A stretch of 33,871 nucleotides of DNA from Folioceros fuciformis (GCA_049999805.1 JBNGIO010005255.1:1-33871); one strand, 5' to 3'; numbered from the stretch's first letter, positions 10,057 through 20,660 are shown. Translations and numbers: made by a program. The notes: generated by a model not told the origin, from the letters alone.

Positions 10057-10540
10057 CACCCTGCCACCCCTCGAGCCGGGACAGGCCACCTTCGGGGCCT
10101 ATTCCAAAACTATCCCAGATGCCCGTTACCAAGGCCCGTCGCCCACTGGCCCCACAACAGCCTGAATCGCGAGTTCTCAAACGCCACGGCTGTCACATTG
10201 GCGTCGGTGGTATTGCCTCCGCTGGACACCAGCTCGCCGCCGACATCCATCCACCAACCCCTCGTTAACCGCCTGCAGCACCGTCGGCTTCGCAGCGGCG
10301 AGTGGAAGCACGCCAGCCGACACGGACAGGGACACGCACGCAGACAGGCGCCGCGGCGTCACCAACAGCAGCGGCTTGGAGCGATGTACGCGAGCTCGGA
10401 TCTGCAGTTGCCGGGACTTGAGAATCCCACGATCCCACTTGCTGGTCGCCGGGATCCCAGTCGGACCAGCGCAGAATCCTTGGTCAGTCTCGCACAACTC
10501 CGCATAGTCGGCACAAATGTCCCGGCCCCGTAGCTGAAAT

Positions 10541-11434
10541 TCAAGCTTCATCTTCTAATTCCGTGCAGACCAGTTGAGTCCTCAGCAGAGCCGGGCCCAT
10601 CCAGGACCCTGAATTTGGATCGGAGATCCTTTCCCGAAGCAAATGTCCGGTAAGGCCGTACTCCCGAGGATCAAGGTGGGAGCTGAGTTGTTCCGAATCC
10701 GTCAACAGCAGCACAACCTGGGCGAGAGCTTCTCGTCGGTGGGGGCCATGTCCCTCGATTCCCTCCTTGTGGCACATTCCACACCATCTTGCTGATTTGA
10801 GTGTCACCCAACCGGGTTACCCTGGATCCCCAACACACCGAGACTCAAACCGCAGTCCTCCTGCGAGTTGCTCCTCCACCTCCCAGAAGCCTCGCACCAG
10901 CAGCCTCTGCTCGTGCTCCCACAAGCTCAGCCCCTCACTTCAACTCTGGCTGATCCAAAATCCGGCACTACTCGACAACGACACCTTCCAAAACACTCGT
11001 TGTCCGAGCTCCGACATCGGCCCGAGGTGGTGCAAGAATGCTCGCCGCGACACCACTCTTCCTGCTTGGAATCCCTGTTGCTGGACCCACCTGAAGAAAT
11101 TCAGCGCCACACTGGCATCTCTCCGCCTCTTCGAAATGATCCTCACTTGTGGAGCAGAGGATTGCACACGAGGCTGGTTTCGAGACTCCACAGTCGCCGG
11201 TCCCCGATGTTTCCTCAAGATGTCGCCGGTCCAGCCAAGATGAGCCAGCTTCAAATGCGTGCGGGTACCGAATGGGAACAAGCTCCCATCCAGACACCGG
11301 AATTCCTCAGCCAGCAATTGCTCCGCCTGCATGGCTTCATCTTCACCTACCGCCTCCTTCTCGGCTACCAGCAAAATGAGCTGTTGGTTCTTGTAAAGCA
11401 ATGGGTCGATGCCGCTAATCTCTCCTCTCAGTAG
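10541..11434 (-). pseudogene. Unrecognised long frame, two internal stops
   Basis: One frame can be read on the - strand from about 11434 to 10541 with only two internal stops (TGA at 10940-10942 and a TAA near 10830). It includes an acidic helical-looking segment (AEKEAVGEDEAMQAEQLLAEEF), the stretch VALNFFRWVQQQGF and a CGMCHKEG motif that hints at a zinc knuckle. A second frame (10551-10177) begins ATGAAGCTTG overlapping its end. I do not recognise the family. The base composition resembles coding sequence, and the mirror-image + frames are likely shadows. Confidence 0.35.
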
Positions 11435-11499
11435 ATCCCATCCCAGCGCAATCGCATCGGCTTGAGCCAGTAGGCTCCCTCATGGCATCGCTGGAACTG

Positions 11500-11967
11500 T
11501 CAATCCAGCTGTACAGTAGGCAGCTTTCCGAGCACCGTCGTGTTGGTGATGGGCCTCGGCAGCAGCCTCCCGGCTGCGAATCGGGACCTGGCAATCCGCG
11601 GAGGGAACCTGTAAGGGTTCTGCAAGCTGGGAAGGCCGCGGTTTCGCAGGAGGGTCCTCCTGCCGTGGTCACTGTCCACCGTGAAGCCCCGGCTGCGGAT
11701 GTCGCTCTTGGTATGGCCGTGGCTGCGGCTGTGGCTGCGTGGAGAGGTAGAGTGCCGGCTTCGGCCGCTGCTGCTGACGCTAGGTCCACGAGTGCGGGCC
11801 ATGTCCTCCTGGGAGGAGGCCTTGCTGTTCATAATCATTGTGATCCTGGTCCTAGGCTTGGCCGCCTCCTTGGAATCTGTCTTGATTGAGTGCAAGAGGA
11901 AATCCGGGAGCCTGTGAGTGGCCTTCCGGACTACAGGATTTATTGTCAGCAAATCGTGGGCGCTCAA
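11500..11967 (-). CDS. Arg/Ser-rich ORF, unrecognised
   Basis: An open frame of 155 codons on the - strand with a Ser/Arg/His-rich middle (SVSSSGRSRHSTSPRSHSRS). Nothing identifies it. Other frames across the same interval are also open because the DNA is GC-rich, so coding status is uncertain. It lies between the oxidase fragment and the unrecognised long frame and could be part of a chimeric captured transcript. Confidence 0.2.
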   Translation of the reverse strand: MSAHDLLTINPVVRKATHRLPDFLLHSIKTDSKEAAKPRTRITMIMNSKASSQEDMARTRGPSVSSSGRSRHSTSPRSHSRSHGHTKSDIRSRGFTVDSDHGRRTLLRNRGLPSLQNPYRFPPRIARSRFAAGRLLPRPITNTTVLGKLPTVQLD

Positions 11968-12028
11968 AGCCGTCCCCGGAGCCTCGTCTCGAGATGGACC
12001 AGGATTCCGTTTTGCACTCCCGTAGCTT

Positions 12029-12240
12029 CTAGCATTGTAGCTCCTCAGCTAGCCCATCCCAGTTCCAAAACGACAGTGCGAAGTCCAGATCTCTCACCAC
12101 CGTCCCCAGCATCCTCTCGTAGAAATACAAATACCGGCGGTGGAAGGGCAGGAGGAGCCAGTTTTTGCGGATGCAGTAATCCGCAATGCTGTGCTCCCGT
12201 GGCTGCTTTCGTGCCTCGTACGCTAGACTTAAACCTCAGC
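12029..12240 (-). pseudogene. PPO: Polyphenol oxidase (tyrosinase) fragment
   Basis: On the - strand a frame ending at TAG 12029-12031 reads EHSIADYC, then [36 protein letters not shown]. This is the copper-A region of plant polyphenol oxidase, where families normally read HCAYC...VH-SWLFFPFHRWYLYFYER...FALPFWNWD. The first and third copper ligands can be placed (EH, FHR), but the second His before SW appears as RKNW. Only some 70 codons are recognisable; the copper-B half and C-terminal domains are not found in the window. A dead gene or captured fragment. Confidence 0.75.
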
Positions 12241-12483
12241 CCGTTCCAAGTGCAAGACATCCGATGCCGACGAGAATCGTCGCTCATCGGAACGCACCCA
12301 TCCGGATCCACCCGCTCTACTCGCCGCTCAGAGTCCGCTGTCCTGAACGGACCTGAAGTCCGATTCACACTGAAGTCGGACAGATAGTCGGACCTGAGTT
12401 GTAGGCCGGTCCTCGTTCTGTCCGGAATGTTCTTGGGTTCCAGTCCGGTGGAGCTCAGCTCGTGTTTCCAAAACGAACTTGGT

Positions 12484-12519
12484 CCGGAGAATTACTCCGG
12501 TCCGAAAATACTTTCGGAC
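12484..12519. repeat. Two adjacent GTCCG/CCGGA hairpins
   Basis: CCGGAG-AATTA-CTCCGG (12484-12500, 6-bp stem) is followed directly by GTCCGAAA-ATAC-TTTCGGAC (12500-12519, 8-bp stem). GTCCG or CGGAC recurs many times from 12330 to 12560. This may be the subterminal region of a DNA transposon or a regulatory array. Confidence 0.75.
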
Positions 12520-12799
12520 TCCGGGAGGAATTACATCAATATCGGAATCCTGAAAATTACCTTTTCAAGTCCGTATTTTTTTTGGGATTGACATATACCA
12601 CAGTACACACAGCCAAAACCCACGAAGACCTCGGCAGTTAAGACAGGGTCAGGATAGCACGAGCCATGGACATCAAATTGCCATTAGTCCTTTCGGCCAC
12701 GCCATTCTGCTAAGAGGTGTAAGGCACGGTGAACTATCTCAAGATGCCATGTTCCTTGTAGAAATAACAAATCGGATGGTTGTTGAGTTCCCCGCATTG

Positions 12800-12861
12800 T
12801 TGAATTGAATACACCAAAGTTTATGACCAGTTGAATTGAATACACCAAAGTTTATGACCAG
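12800..12861. repeat. Perfect 31-bp tandem duplication
   Basis: 12800-12830 and 12831-12861 are identical (unit starts TTGAATTGAATACACC). It lies in the integrase part of the copia relic, where the protein sequence is also duplicated, so it is a local slippage or repair event after the element lost function. Confidence 0.95.
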
Positions 12862-13969
12862 TCTGTAACTCAGCCATAGCAATTTAAAGGGTAAGAACAC
12901 ATTATATGAGTCACTCTTAAGACGGATTGGACACCCAAACGTATCTTTGAAGTCATCAACGACAATCATAAAATGTTAGCTTCACTTAAAAGAAGCAATA
13001 GGTAGAGAGCCACATAGATCTACATGAACTAATCAAGAGGCGATGAAGAACGACAAGCCGGAAGAGAAGGATAAGGTGAACTTCTATGTTTGGCAAGCAC
13101 ATAGGCTTCGCAGAAAGGCTGGGTCAAGGAAATCCTTGGAAGCTTATCTCTTTACAAATCTTGTTGAAAGGTGGCAAACAACCGGGCATGATTGATATGC
13201 GCAAGGTGGCAATGCCAAAGAAGAGTGTTACACGGGTATGACCTCCTTTGAGGCTGGTCTTCGAGAGAGCAGGGACCAGCAAGGAGGTAGGCACCAAAAG
13301 CACAGGCTTGCCTATGAATACATACAAGTCATGGCAGGGATGACTTCTAGCAATGATAACATAGGGTTAGAACATTGATATAATAAGCAGTCTACAGGGC
13401 TAAACTCAAGCCGAAAGGAGCCGTCCCACACAAGTTGTCGAATGGAAATGAGGTTCTTGGTCGTTTGGGACACATGTAAAATGTTAGATAGAAACATGGA
13501 GGATCCATCAACCAAGGTGAAGGCAACATATCCAATCCCTATAATCAAAAGACAAGAGTCATCTCTAAGTAGCACGAAACTCTAAGTGTCATCGATTACC
13601 TTGTACCTTGTGAACATAGTCTTGTGATTGTAGATATGCTTTGACGTAGCATAATCTATCAGCCATGAATCTCTATACTCAAAGGCCACAAGACAAATAG
13701 TGAGAGCAATCCTAGGGTGAGAAGGGTTCTTGGCCTTACATAAAATAGCCATGACGTTTGTCGTGTGAGGTTCTCACTTGGCCTCACTAGCTTGCTTTTT
13801 CCGGCACTCCTATTCCTAACATTTCTGTGTTTGACACCAGTTGCATGTCCCTTGACCCTTTGACGGCTTGGATGAGGAAGTGAGCTTGTAGGGGCACGAG
13901 GAATTGTTCGAACAGTTACTTTAATTGGAATTCTTACGTTGTAGTTGACGTCCTTTGGATACGAACAAG

Positions 13970-13979
13970 NNNNNNNNNN
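13970..13979. other. Assembly gap (10 N) with duplicated flanks
   Basis: The 43 bp before the gap (13927-13969) and the 43 bp after it (13980-14022) are identical. The simplest reading is that two contig ends overlapping by 43 bp were joined with a placeholder gap instead of being merged. Confidence 0.95.
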
Positions 13980-14116
13980 GGAATTCTTACGTTGTAGTTG
14001 ACGTCCTTTGGATACGAACAAGGCCTATTCTCCTCCATGTTTTGAAGTCCCAACGTTGAGCTCAGTAGACTCCTCTTGAAGGCCAACGATTTTGGACACG
14101 GTAATGTTGGGCACTT

Positions 14117-14166
14117 AGCTCTACTTCATAGCTCGGCGAGAAGCTCTACTTCATAGCTTGGCGAGA
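14117..14166. repeat. 25-bp tandem duplication
   Basis: 14117-14141 and 14142-14166 repeat AGCTCTACTTCATAGCTCGG and five more bases, with one difference (TCGG versus TTGG). It lies in the copia gag relic. Confidence 0.85.
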
Positions 14167-14400
14167 ATTTCTCCCTATTTTGAGAGGAAACAAAGGTCAA
14201 GTAGCTAGTCGGAGGCTATTGAGTAATTGAATAGCAATTTCATATTCAGCGATGGTCATCCCAAGAGCAGCAAGCTGTGCTCATACATATGGAAACTTGC
14301 TGATATGTTGAGCAACACTACATGGCCCATTTGCAAAGAATAAAATTCCAATCGTATCATACTCAACGTCATAACCTTGGTTGACTGATAGATGTTGGAA

Positions 14401-15134
14401 CCAAAGATGAATAAAATCAAGGAGGAATACTTATGACATTATCTAGGAAGAATACTTATCACATTGTGTGTAGAGGTTGCCGAGTTTGTAAAGATTGAGT
14501 AATTAGGTTGATAGAGTAATCATATGAGGTTGCAGAGTTTTATTGCAATAATACTATAAATAGCTAGCTCCACAAGGTATACCTACAATTTTGCGTATAC
14601 TATACTTGTCTTGTCCACAAATTACACCTTTCCAGATTTATTACAAGCTACATCTTTCTTACAACAACTACAGAAACTACAAACCTTTCTAAATAATAAT
14701 AAATTTTATTTATTTTTAAAAACAAGATTAAAAAAATCATCTACTCTTATAAGGGATAAATTGATTCGGACACAAAGGGCTAACCCTGGGACACTTAAGG
14801 GCTCACCCTTGGGCCCTGGGACACTTAGGGGTTTGGCCTTGGGACATCCACTAAGGGCTGACCCCCAGAAGCATGTGGACAACCAATAGTAGGTAAGGTG
14901 TGGAAACAAAAAAGAGTTTCCACGGGTCAAGGGTTTCTCCAATTTAATACATCGAACGTCCCGAGTAGATACATTTAGATGATATTTACCCTATATATAT
15001 AGTAATAATAATAATAATAACAACAAATTAACAATACAAGGTCGGTAGATGAAAACAACCGTGTGTGACTTATCGCTCGCCGGTAACACAGCGATCTAAT
15101 TGTGCTTTCAGTTCATCTATTTTCTCCTCTTCCG
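14401..15134. other. AT-rich intergenic stretch
   Basis: No supported gene. A TATAAATA box on the + strand at 14555-14562 with a nearby TGTTGGAAC at about 14394 may be part of an LTR from an unrelated element, but no partner LTR was found. Imperfect repeats of GGGACACTTAAGGG occur at about 14790-14860. An AAT trinucleotide microsatellite lies at about 15001-15020. The 3-prime untranslated region of the ABI-like gene should lie at its right end. Confidence 0.5.
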
Positions 15135-16920
15135 TCATCCTTGCTTTGAACGCCTCCCGAGGAATCCCATGAGAAAACGTTTGCTGGAAGGGTGTGGCTC
15201 ATCAATGCTGGCAGATGGACCAGATTGAAAATCAGTGGGAGCCTGCAGGACACATGTGTCAACCTCGGGGGTAAAGTAAGCAGATCCAGATCACCCACCT
15301 CTAACACGACTAGTTAGAAACAAGCTGCTACAATCCAACCACGCTGTGGAATCTCATGTGGCCAGCATGAACTGCCTTCGTTGGAAAGGTATTGGGGAAG
15401 GCTCTCTTCCTCCTCAACTTCCCTTAAGGGAATGGTTGCTTGCGTGGCATATCACACCAGACCATGCGGTCAAGATTTGAATGATAACTTACATTTCGTA
15501 CAGGTGAGGAAACAGATGTTGCAGCTGCAGGTCCATAGGCTGTTTGAGTACTAGGCTTTGACCTGCTGGCAACTGAAGGTGAAGACGCGTTGCTGGCAGA
15601 TTCGAGATCTGAGAAGAGTTGGAAAGCAAGCAAATTAATATACACCAGACCACCAAAGTGCATCATAACCATGGCCAATTGCCTCGTGGAGAGCGTGGAA
15701 AAGAAGAAGCGTACCAGATGATGATGAGACAAAAGATCCGTGATTGAAAGAGGACTGAGCTCGCACACTGCTGGAAGTGGGGGTGTGATGAAAGAAGCAG
15801 ACAAAATACAAAAGCAGTGACGCATGTGTAGAGAAATAATTGTTCCTGGGCAGCGAAGACTAAATTACCTGTTAATCGGATGTGGATGAGTGGTATCTGA
15901 TGCCAAATGCCATAGCAAAGATTTTGACCCACTTGCTCCTAATTATGAAGAAAGTGATCAAACGACCGCAAACATCACCAATTCTTAAATATCCATTCCA
16001 TTTCACGCAGTGGATAATTCTTTTGCCCCTCCAAAAATGTACCTCGATGAGACTGATCAGGTTGCACAGGACGAAGTTGCTCGGGGTTGAATGCTTGAGG
16101 AAACAGGTCTGGACTCTGTGCTCTTTCTTCTGCTACAGGGTCTGCGATAACAAAGATTGTCGTAAAGAACCTACAACAAGTTATGATTAAATCACCGAAC
16201 ATGCAGACCAGCTCATGGCAACGTCTTGCCTTTGAGAATGTAGTGGCTATAATTTCGTGGGCACGTCCTGATCAGAGACTGCTGCTTCATGCCCTCACGC
16301 TCAGAATGCTCCTGACATGAGCGCAGACGCTAGAAAGCCCAATCACTCAGTCAATAATCCTTTTTCTTAAGCCCACGACCAAGACTGGGACATCATAATG
16401 AGCATGTTCTGTACTTGAGAAAGGGAATCGCTGCGAGTCTGGATTATGGAGAGCTCGTTGTTCTCCTGGGCTAGCAGATCATTCAGCTTGTAAGCGACAG
16501 TCCCCAGGTGATCCACAGCATTTACAAGAGCCTTGATAGAATAATCTTTGAGATTTTCCAGCACCCTAAGCACGGCCCACTGGGTTACAAGCATGACTAT
16601 CAGGGCGACCCTACACACACGTGAAAGGGACTAGAACGACACTTACACTTGCTTCTGGTCACTGTAGTGATAGGAGGACTCGAAATATTCTGCAGCGGAG
16701 TACAACTGCGGACGCAGATTCTTCAGCTCCTAATGGTTCGAGGACACGTCGAAATTTCAGAAACACAGAGAAGCCACAAGGGCCTTTGAATTCAATCATT
16801 CATGAAGGACCTCACCTGCAGAGCCACGGTAAAATTTCTACTGCGCTGCATGGAGACTTCATCATAGGTAAGATGCGACTCCTCGGACGCTGCCGGTGTC
16901 GGTGGTGCACGACGCTCCAT
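15135..16920 (-). CDS. ABIL: ABI-like (Abl interactor-like) SCAR/WAVE complex subunit
   Basis: Ten exons rebuild a 322-residue protein: 16816-16920, 16647-16729, 16415-16565, 16230-16329, 16043-16141, 15869-15938, 15715-15770, 15493-15608, 15332-15412, 15135-15242. All phases match. Residues 1-113 carry the family core: LTYDEVSMQRSRNF, ELKNLRPQLYSAAEYFE, VLENLKDYSIKALVNAVDHL. Then come HYILK, a SKSLLWHLASDT motif, a Ser-rich linker and a basic C-terminus SSKRFLMGFLGRRSKQG, as in plant ABIL2-4. Length fits the family (about 300). ABI proteins are subunits of the SCAR/WAVE complex, which activates ARP2/3 actin nucleation at the plasma membrane. Intron 4 has a GC donor (AAAG then GCAAGA). Exons 7 and 9 are the least certain: their acceptors were chosen to keep phase. 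The neighbouring insertase gene ends 630 bp upstream on the same strand. Confidence 0.9.
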
Positions 16921-17550
16921 GGCGGCTACCCCGTTCGGCTTCTCAGCTTAAGCTCGGACCTCAAAGTTGAGCGAGCAGAAAACTGCAGCTACACCTCTTA
17001 CGAAGAGGAAAGTTGAAGGAAAAAATAGTTTTCCTTTTCTTCACGGTCGGTGCTAGGAAAGTCGGGCCCGCCTCCGCCCGGTAGAGGGCTCGGAGCCCCT
17101 TGGAACCTTGACAAACGTAAGTAGCTACATATTCGAACAAGGTTGTGAAGCTGCCGCGGTGTGGGTGAAGAAGCTCCTGCTTCAAGAGGCAGGGCCGGTG
17201 CCGACAGCACGGTATAGATGTACATATGCCACAGGGCCAGAGTTCTCTCCATCTTGCCACGCCAGCCTGGACAGGATATCATGAATCTGTTTAAGGCAAT
17301 CGCTCTCACACGAGCTTCAGAACTCCCTGTGCCCTTTCTGGTCGACAGCAGAATTCTAACGAAAAAAACAAACAAACATTGTTCCAATCCTGCTTTAACA
17401 GCACTCAAAGTGTACAACATTTGGTCCAGCATTTCTCTGCTGTAACGTATCGTTTCAGTGGCTCTGAATTCCCCAAAACAACGGCCCAAGACAGGTACAC
17501 CAACTCTACGTGCGAACTTCCCCCGAAAAGTATCGTCGTTTAAAAAAACT

Positions 17551-20500
17551 TCACTCCGTTGCTCGAGTTAGCTCCTCTATGTAAACTTCAACATTTGCGT
17601 CATATTCTGCGGCTCGTCGCAGAAATTGCAAAGCCTCGGCCTTCGCACCTTGCTGGCATAGAACACTGCAATGAAATCTACCATATTGTGATCAACGCAG
17701 ACGATGGAAAAGTTCAACTGACCACAGGTCCAGTCTATCCAAGTTCACAGTCTAATTATGGATGCACAAAACTTCCACACAAGTGGAAAAAGGGTAGGGT
17801 GGAAATGATAAGAGGAGAGCTCGCCTGCCCAATGCCACCAATGCCTTCAAGTATCGCCGACGCACGCGTTCATCCTCGGGCACTTCAAATTTCTCCACTG
17901 CTCTCAGAGCTTGAATGGCCTCATCTATTTTTCCCTGCCCAATAGAAGATCACCAAATTCATGCCAACCTCAAACCAAATGAACTAGTAGTGCCACGTCG
18001 TCATAATACTGAATCAAAGCCACAGATGCTGGTGCGCCACATAAGTAGAGAAGTTCTAGCTCTACCTGATGGTGCAAGGCAAGCCCAATACCAAAATATG
18101 CAGAGATCAATAGCTGGTTGTCTTTAGTCTGGAACAAAAAAACCTGCGTCAGTGGACGCTAATTCCTCCAGATATAATAACGAGGCCGCCAATCCCATGT
18201 CCAAACACAGCCACACAAACAAGAATTGACAAAAATTCACCTTTGATAACACGCACGTATAAGAGCAAACAGCCTCTGCCCATTGCTGATTCTCGAACTG
18301 CAGCCTGCCAAGTGCACTGAAAGCCTCTGGACAATCTGGATACTTCTCAACGGCCCGACTGCACAAGACAAATTTACAGCCTTCAGAGGTGCGCAAAGTA
18401 GAGGCAAGCAGCACGTCACTGGACAGCGAAGCCTTATATCACATGACAAGCCTCATATCACAATGCATTGATTCCTCCATTGCTGCAGAGTCATTTCAAC
18501 TCGCATACAGTCAAGATGATGTTCCACAGTGGGACACGAAACCTTACTAGAGGAGCTGTAGTCCTACTTCCCGTTTGCCTTGCGCTACATGGTTTGCAGC
18601 ACTCTGAAGTAAATATTAGTTTGCATGGATCTCACGGGATGTGCCCATGACAACACTCAACTGAACGAGCTCTGAACTTATACACTTGTCCACAAGCAAA
18701 TGACGTAGAAATACCAAAATTATCTCATCCGAAGCTACCCCTGCCAGGCCTGCCTCCCTGTCACCAAGCAATCTTCGGTCTGGACGACGTGGCAAGCCAA
18801 GCTTTTTGCGAACAATTGGCTGCTGCAAGGCCATAGCCTACAGTAAACCAGTGCTGACATAAGCTTTAACTGTGTTAACATAAACTTATGTGCCCACGAC
18901 ATTGGTTGGCATGAACACATCTATGTAAAGGTTCCATAAATCCTCTGCCAAACAATCGATGACCGGACATCACAAATCTGCAAAACAAGCATGGAAAGAC
19001 TGCAACATTTTAAACCAACTCTGAAACTACCTGGACTAGACTGCAAATGTTGTTTGGGAGCCAGTACATGAATACTCCCTGCAGTGCCACTAAGCTGGTC
19101 AATATCAGCGAAACTAAACTCCGTGAAGATGAGCCTTCTAAGCGGGCCACGCAAGAGTGTGCACACTTATTCTTGACCTGTGGCAGGTAGAAAGCGATGA
19201 GCATTGTGGGTATTGTGGCAGCCTCCAGGCCCCACTTGTAGAACTGAACCATGCACACTCAGCTCTTAGAAGGCAATGGAGGTAGCCAACGAATATGTGA
19301 GACGGCCTGACAGCTGATTACAGCTAACTTTAGGGACCAAAGAAACGGAAACTTTCATCTAGACGCTGAAAAAAGTTCAGAAAGCACCTTCATGAAGGTC
19401 GCCATTCCTCCTGTCTGTTCTTCAACGCCTCTCAATGACACCTACATTTCTAAAGCCCAGCACACCCAAACAAGAAACCAAGCACCCTTGTGCTTTTCGT
19501 CATAAACCGGCAGAAGTAGAGTGCGGACGCATGAAAAGTGCAAACAGTCTGCCTTACCTGCAGATTGATGAAGTACGTCCAGGCCACCATGAGAGGGAAA
19601 AGAGCCCCAACAAAACCTTGACCAGGCACAGAAAGATCCAGAAACCACAGCGCACCGCCCTGATAAATCATCCGCCGTGCTTGCTGGTCACTGTGGCATC
19701 CTTGCATATCTACCATGAAAACCGTCGAGGCTACTTAGCATCGATCTTGCAGAAGAAAGTTGCTAACCACGTCAAACCCTGGATGAGGGGCCAGTGCCAT
19801 CCGTCGGACTGCCAAAATCCATGATATGAATAGGGGTACCTGCTTGGAATCATGAGCCTAGCTTCAGAGATACAACAGCAGTTACGCAGCACGAGAGGAC
19901 AGCTACCAAGAATTACACTTATGGTAAGGCAGTAAGTGCGAGAAAGCATTGAACCTGCACAATAGGGACGACAATGAGCCAAGCAGGACTAGGCACACCA
20001 AGCTGTTGGCGTCTTCGCGTGAAGAGTTGATACCGCTGGACAAAACTTACGCCTGTAGGTTTGGACTTGGACAGAGGAACTGCACACCAACACGGCCAGA
20101 TGAGAGAACAAATTGAAATAATGGGATCAGAAAAAGCTGAGGTCACCGCTGTTTACAGTTTGCCCGAAGCTGCATCAACTGTGACGCTTTCCTGAGCTGG
20201 GTTACAGTGAGTGGGAAGAGCAGAGCACGCAGGGCGAGCGTTGAGCTGACGATTGTCAGCCACCTAAAACAGAGGAAGAGAGCAGTTGAGAAAGACGATC
20301 ATGACTGATGGCTCAGGCAAGAGTATAAGGGGTAGAAACGTACCAAGGCAGGCCGGTGAGCGCGTGGATTCCATCCAGAATTACCACTGCGAAGTCCACT
20401 GGAGCGTTAAGCACTGCGTACACAGCAGAGCTTGTGGAATCTCCGTCGGCCAAACAATTTGGAGTGTTGACGGCCAATGCAGCTGAGGTGGATTCAAGCT

Positions 20501-20660
20501 CAAAGTGGGAGTCAGACCCCGCACTACGAGTTTGCACACCGTCCGGCGATAGAAGGAAAGCCGCAACCCGAGGACAGAGAGGAGAGGGGCGATTGAAGAG
20601 TCTTCTGCCGCTGCAGGACCCGGAAGCACAAAGGTGCCGGAACACGGCCGCGCCCGCCAT
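17551..20660 (-). CDS. OXA2: Mitochondrial Oxa1/Alb3-like insertase with C-terminal TPRs (OXA2/ALB3L type)
   Basis: Fourteen exons give 491 residues: 20344-20660, 20157-20263, 19955-20079, 19768-19839, 19558-19659, 19388-19441, 19178-19243, 19031-19078, 18715-18837, 18548-18603, 18241-18358, 18066-18128, 17825-17934, 17551-17665. Every junction keeps phase. The N-terminus (MAGAAVFRHLCASGSCSGRR) is Arg/Ser-rich without acids, as in a mitochondrial presequence. Membrane segments: GLPWWLTIVSSTLALRALLF (about 103-122), PAWLIVVPIVQVPLFISWIL (about 173-192), GALFPLMVAWTYF (about 225-238), IPTMLIAFYLPQGVFMYW (about 270-287). LQQPIVRKKLGLP follows, then TPR-type helices from about 339 (YPDCPEAFSALGRLQFENQQ). 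The TPR tail is known from plant OXA2 proteins, which insert membrane proteins needed for cytochrome c oxidase assembly. Intron 13 has a GC donor (GGCAG then GCGAGC). The start codon lies only 180 bp from the CLASSY stop, so its promoter overlaps that 3-prime end. Confidence 0.93.

Larger units (their letters stand above)
10057..12590. other. GC/CpG-rich patch with gene fragments
   Basis: This 2.5-kb stretch is visibly richer in G+C and CpG than the decayed elements on both sides. It contains a polyphenol-oxidase fragment (12029-12240), an Arg/Ser-rich ORF (11500-11967), a long unrecognised frame (10541-11434) and a hairpin-rich edge (12330-12560), all best read on the - strand. It abuts the copia relic at a run of eight T near 12578-12585. 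It may be a gene-capturing transposon or a dead gene; I found no convincing terminal repeats. Confidence 0.5.
12590..14400 (-). pseudogene. Second Ty1-copia relic (gag to integrase core)
   Basis: On the - strand in order: gag segment near 14390-14210 (VAQHISKF...AQLAALGMTIAEYEIAIQLL), zinc knuckle near 13830 (CNWC...EC), aspartic protease near 13670 where the usual D-S-G-A-S reads DYATS, pre-integrase segment SSMFLSNILHVSQTTKNLIS (about 13480), and integrase with VHVDLCGSLPIASF, FMIVVDDF and EHGILR-FTVPYTS-QNGVAERTNG (about 13010-12640). Stops and frame changes are frequent. It stops abruptly at about 12590 against the GC-rich patch; reverse transcriptase, RNase H and LTRs are not seen. The 10-N gap lies between gag and the zinc knuckle. 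Confidence 0.82.

Noticed and set aside
9883-10533. 216-codon open frame on the + strand
   Set aside because: It begins inside the MULE right inverted repeat and runs across the target duplication into unrelated GC-rich sequence, so it cannot be one gene.
14394-14640. Complete LTR of the neighbouring copia element
   Set aside because: The TATA box is on the + strand while the copia coding frame is on the - strand, and no second copy was found.
16998-17489. 163-codon open frame on the - strand between OXA2 and the ABI-like gene
   Set aside because: It covers the expected OXA2 3-prime and ABI-like 5-prime untranslated regions, has no recognisable domain and has mixed composition with overlapping frames on both strands.
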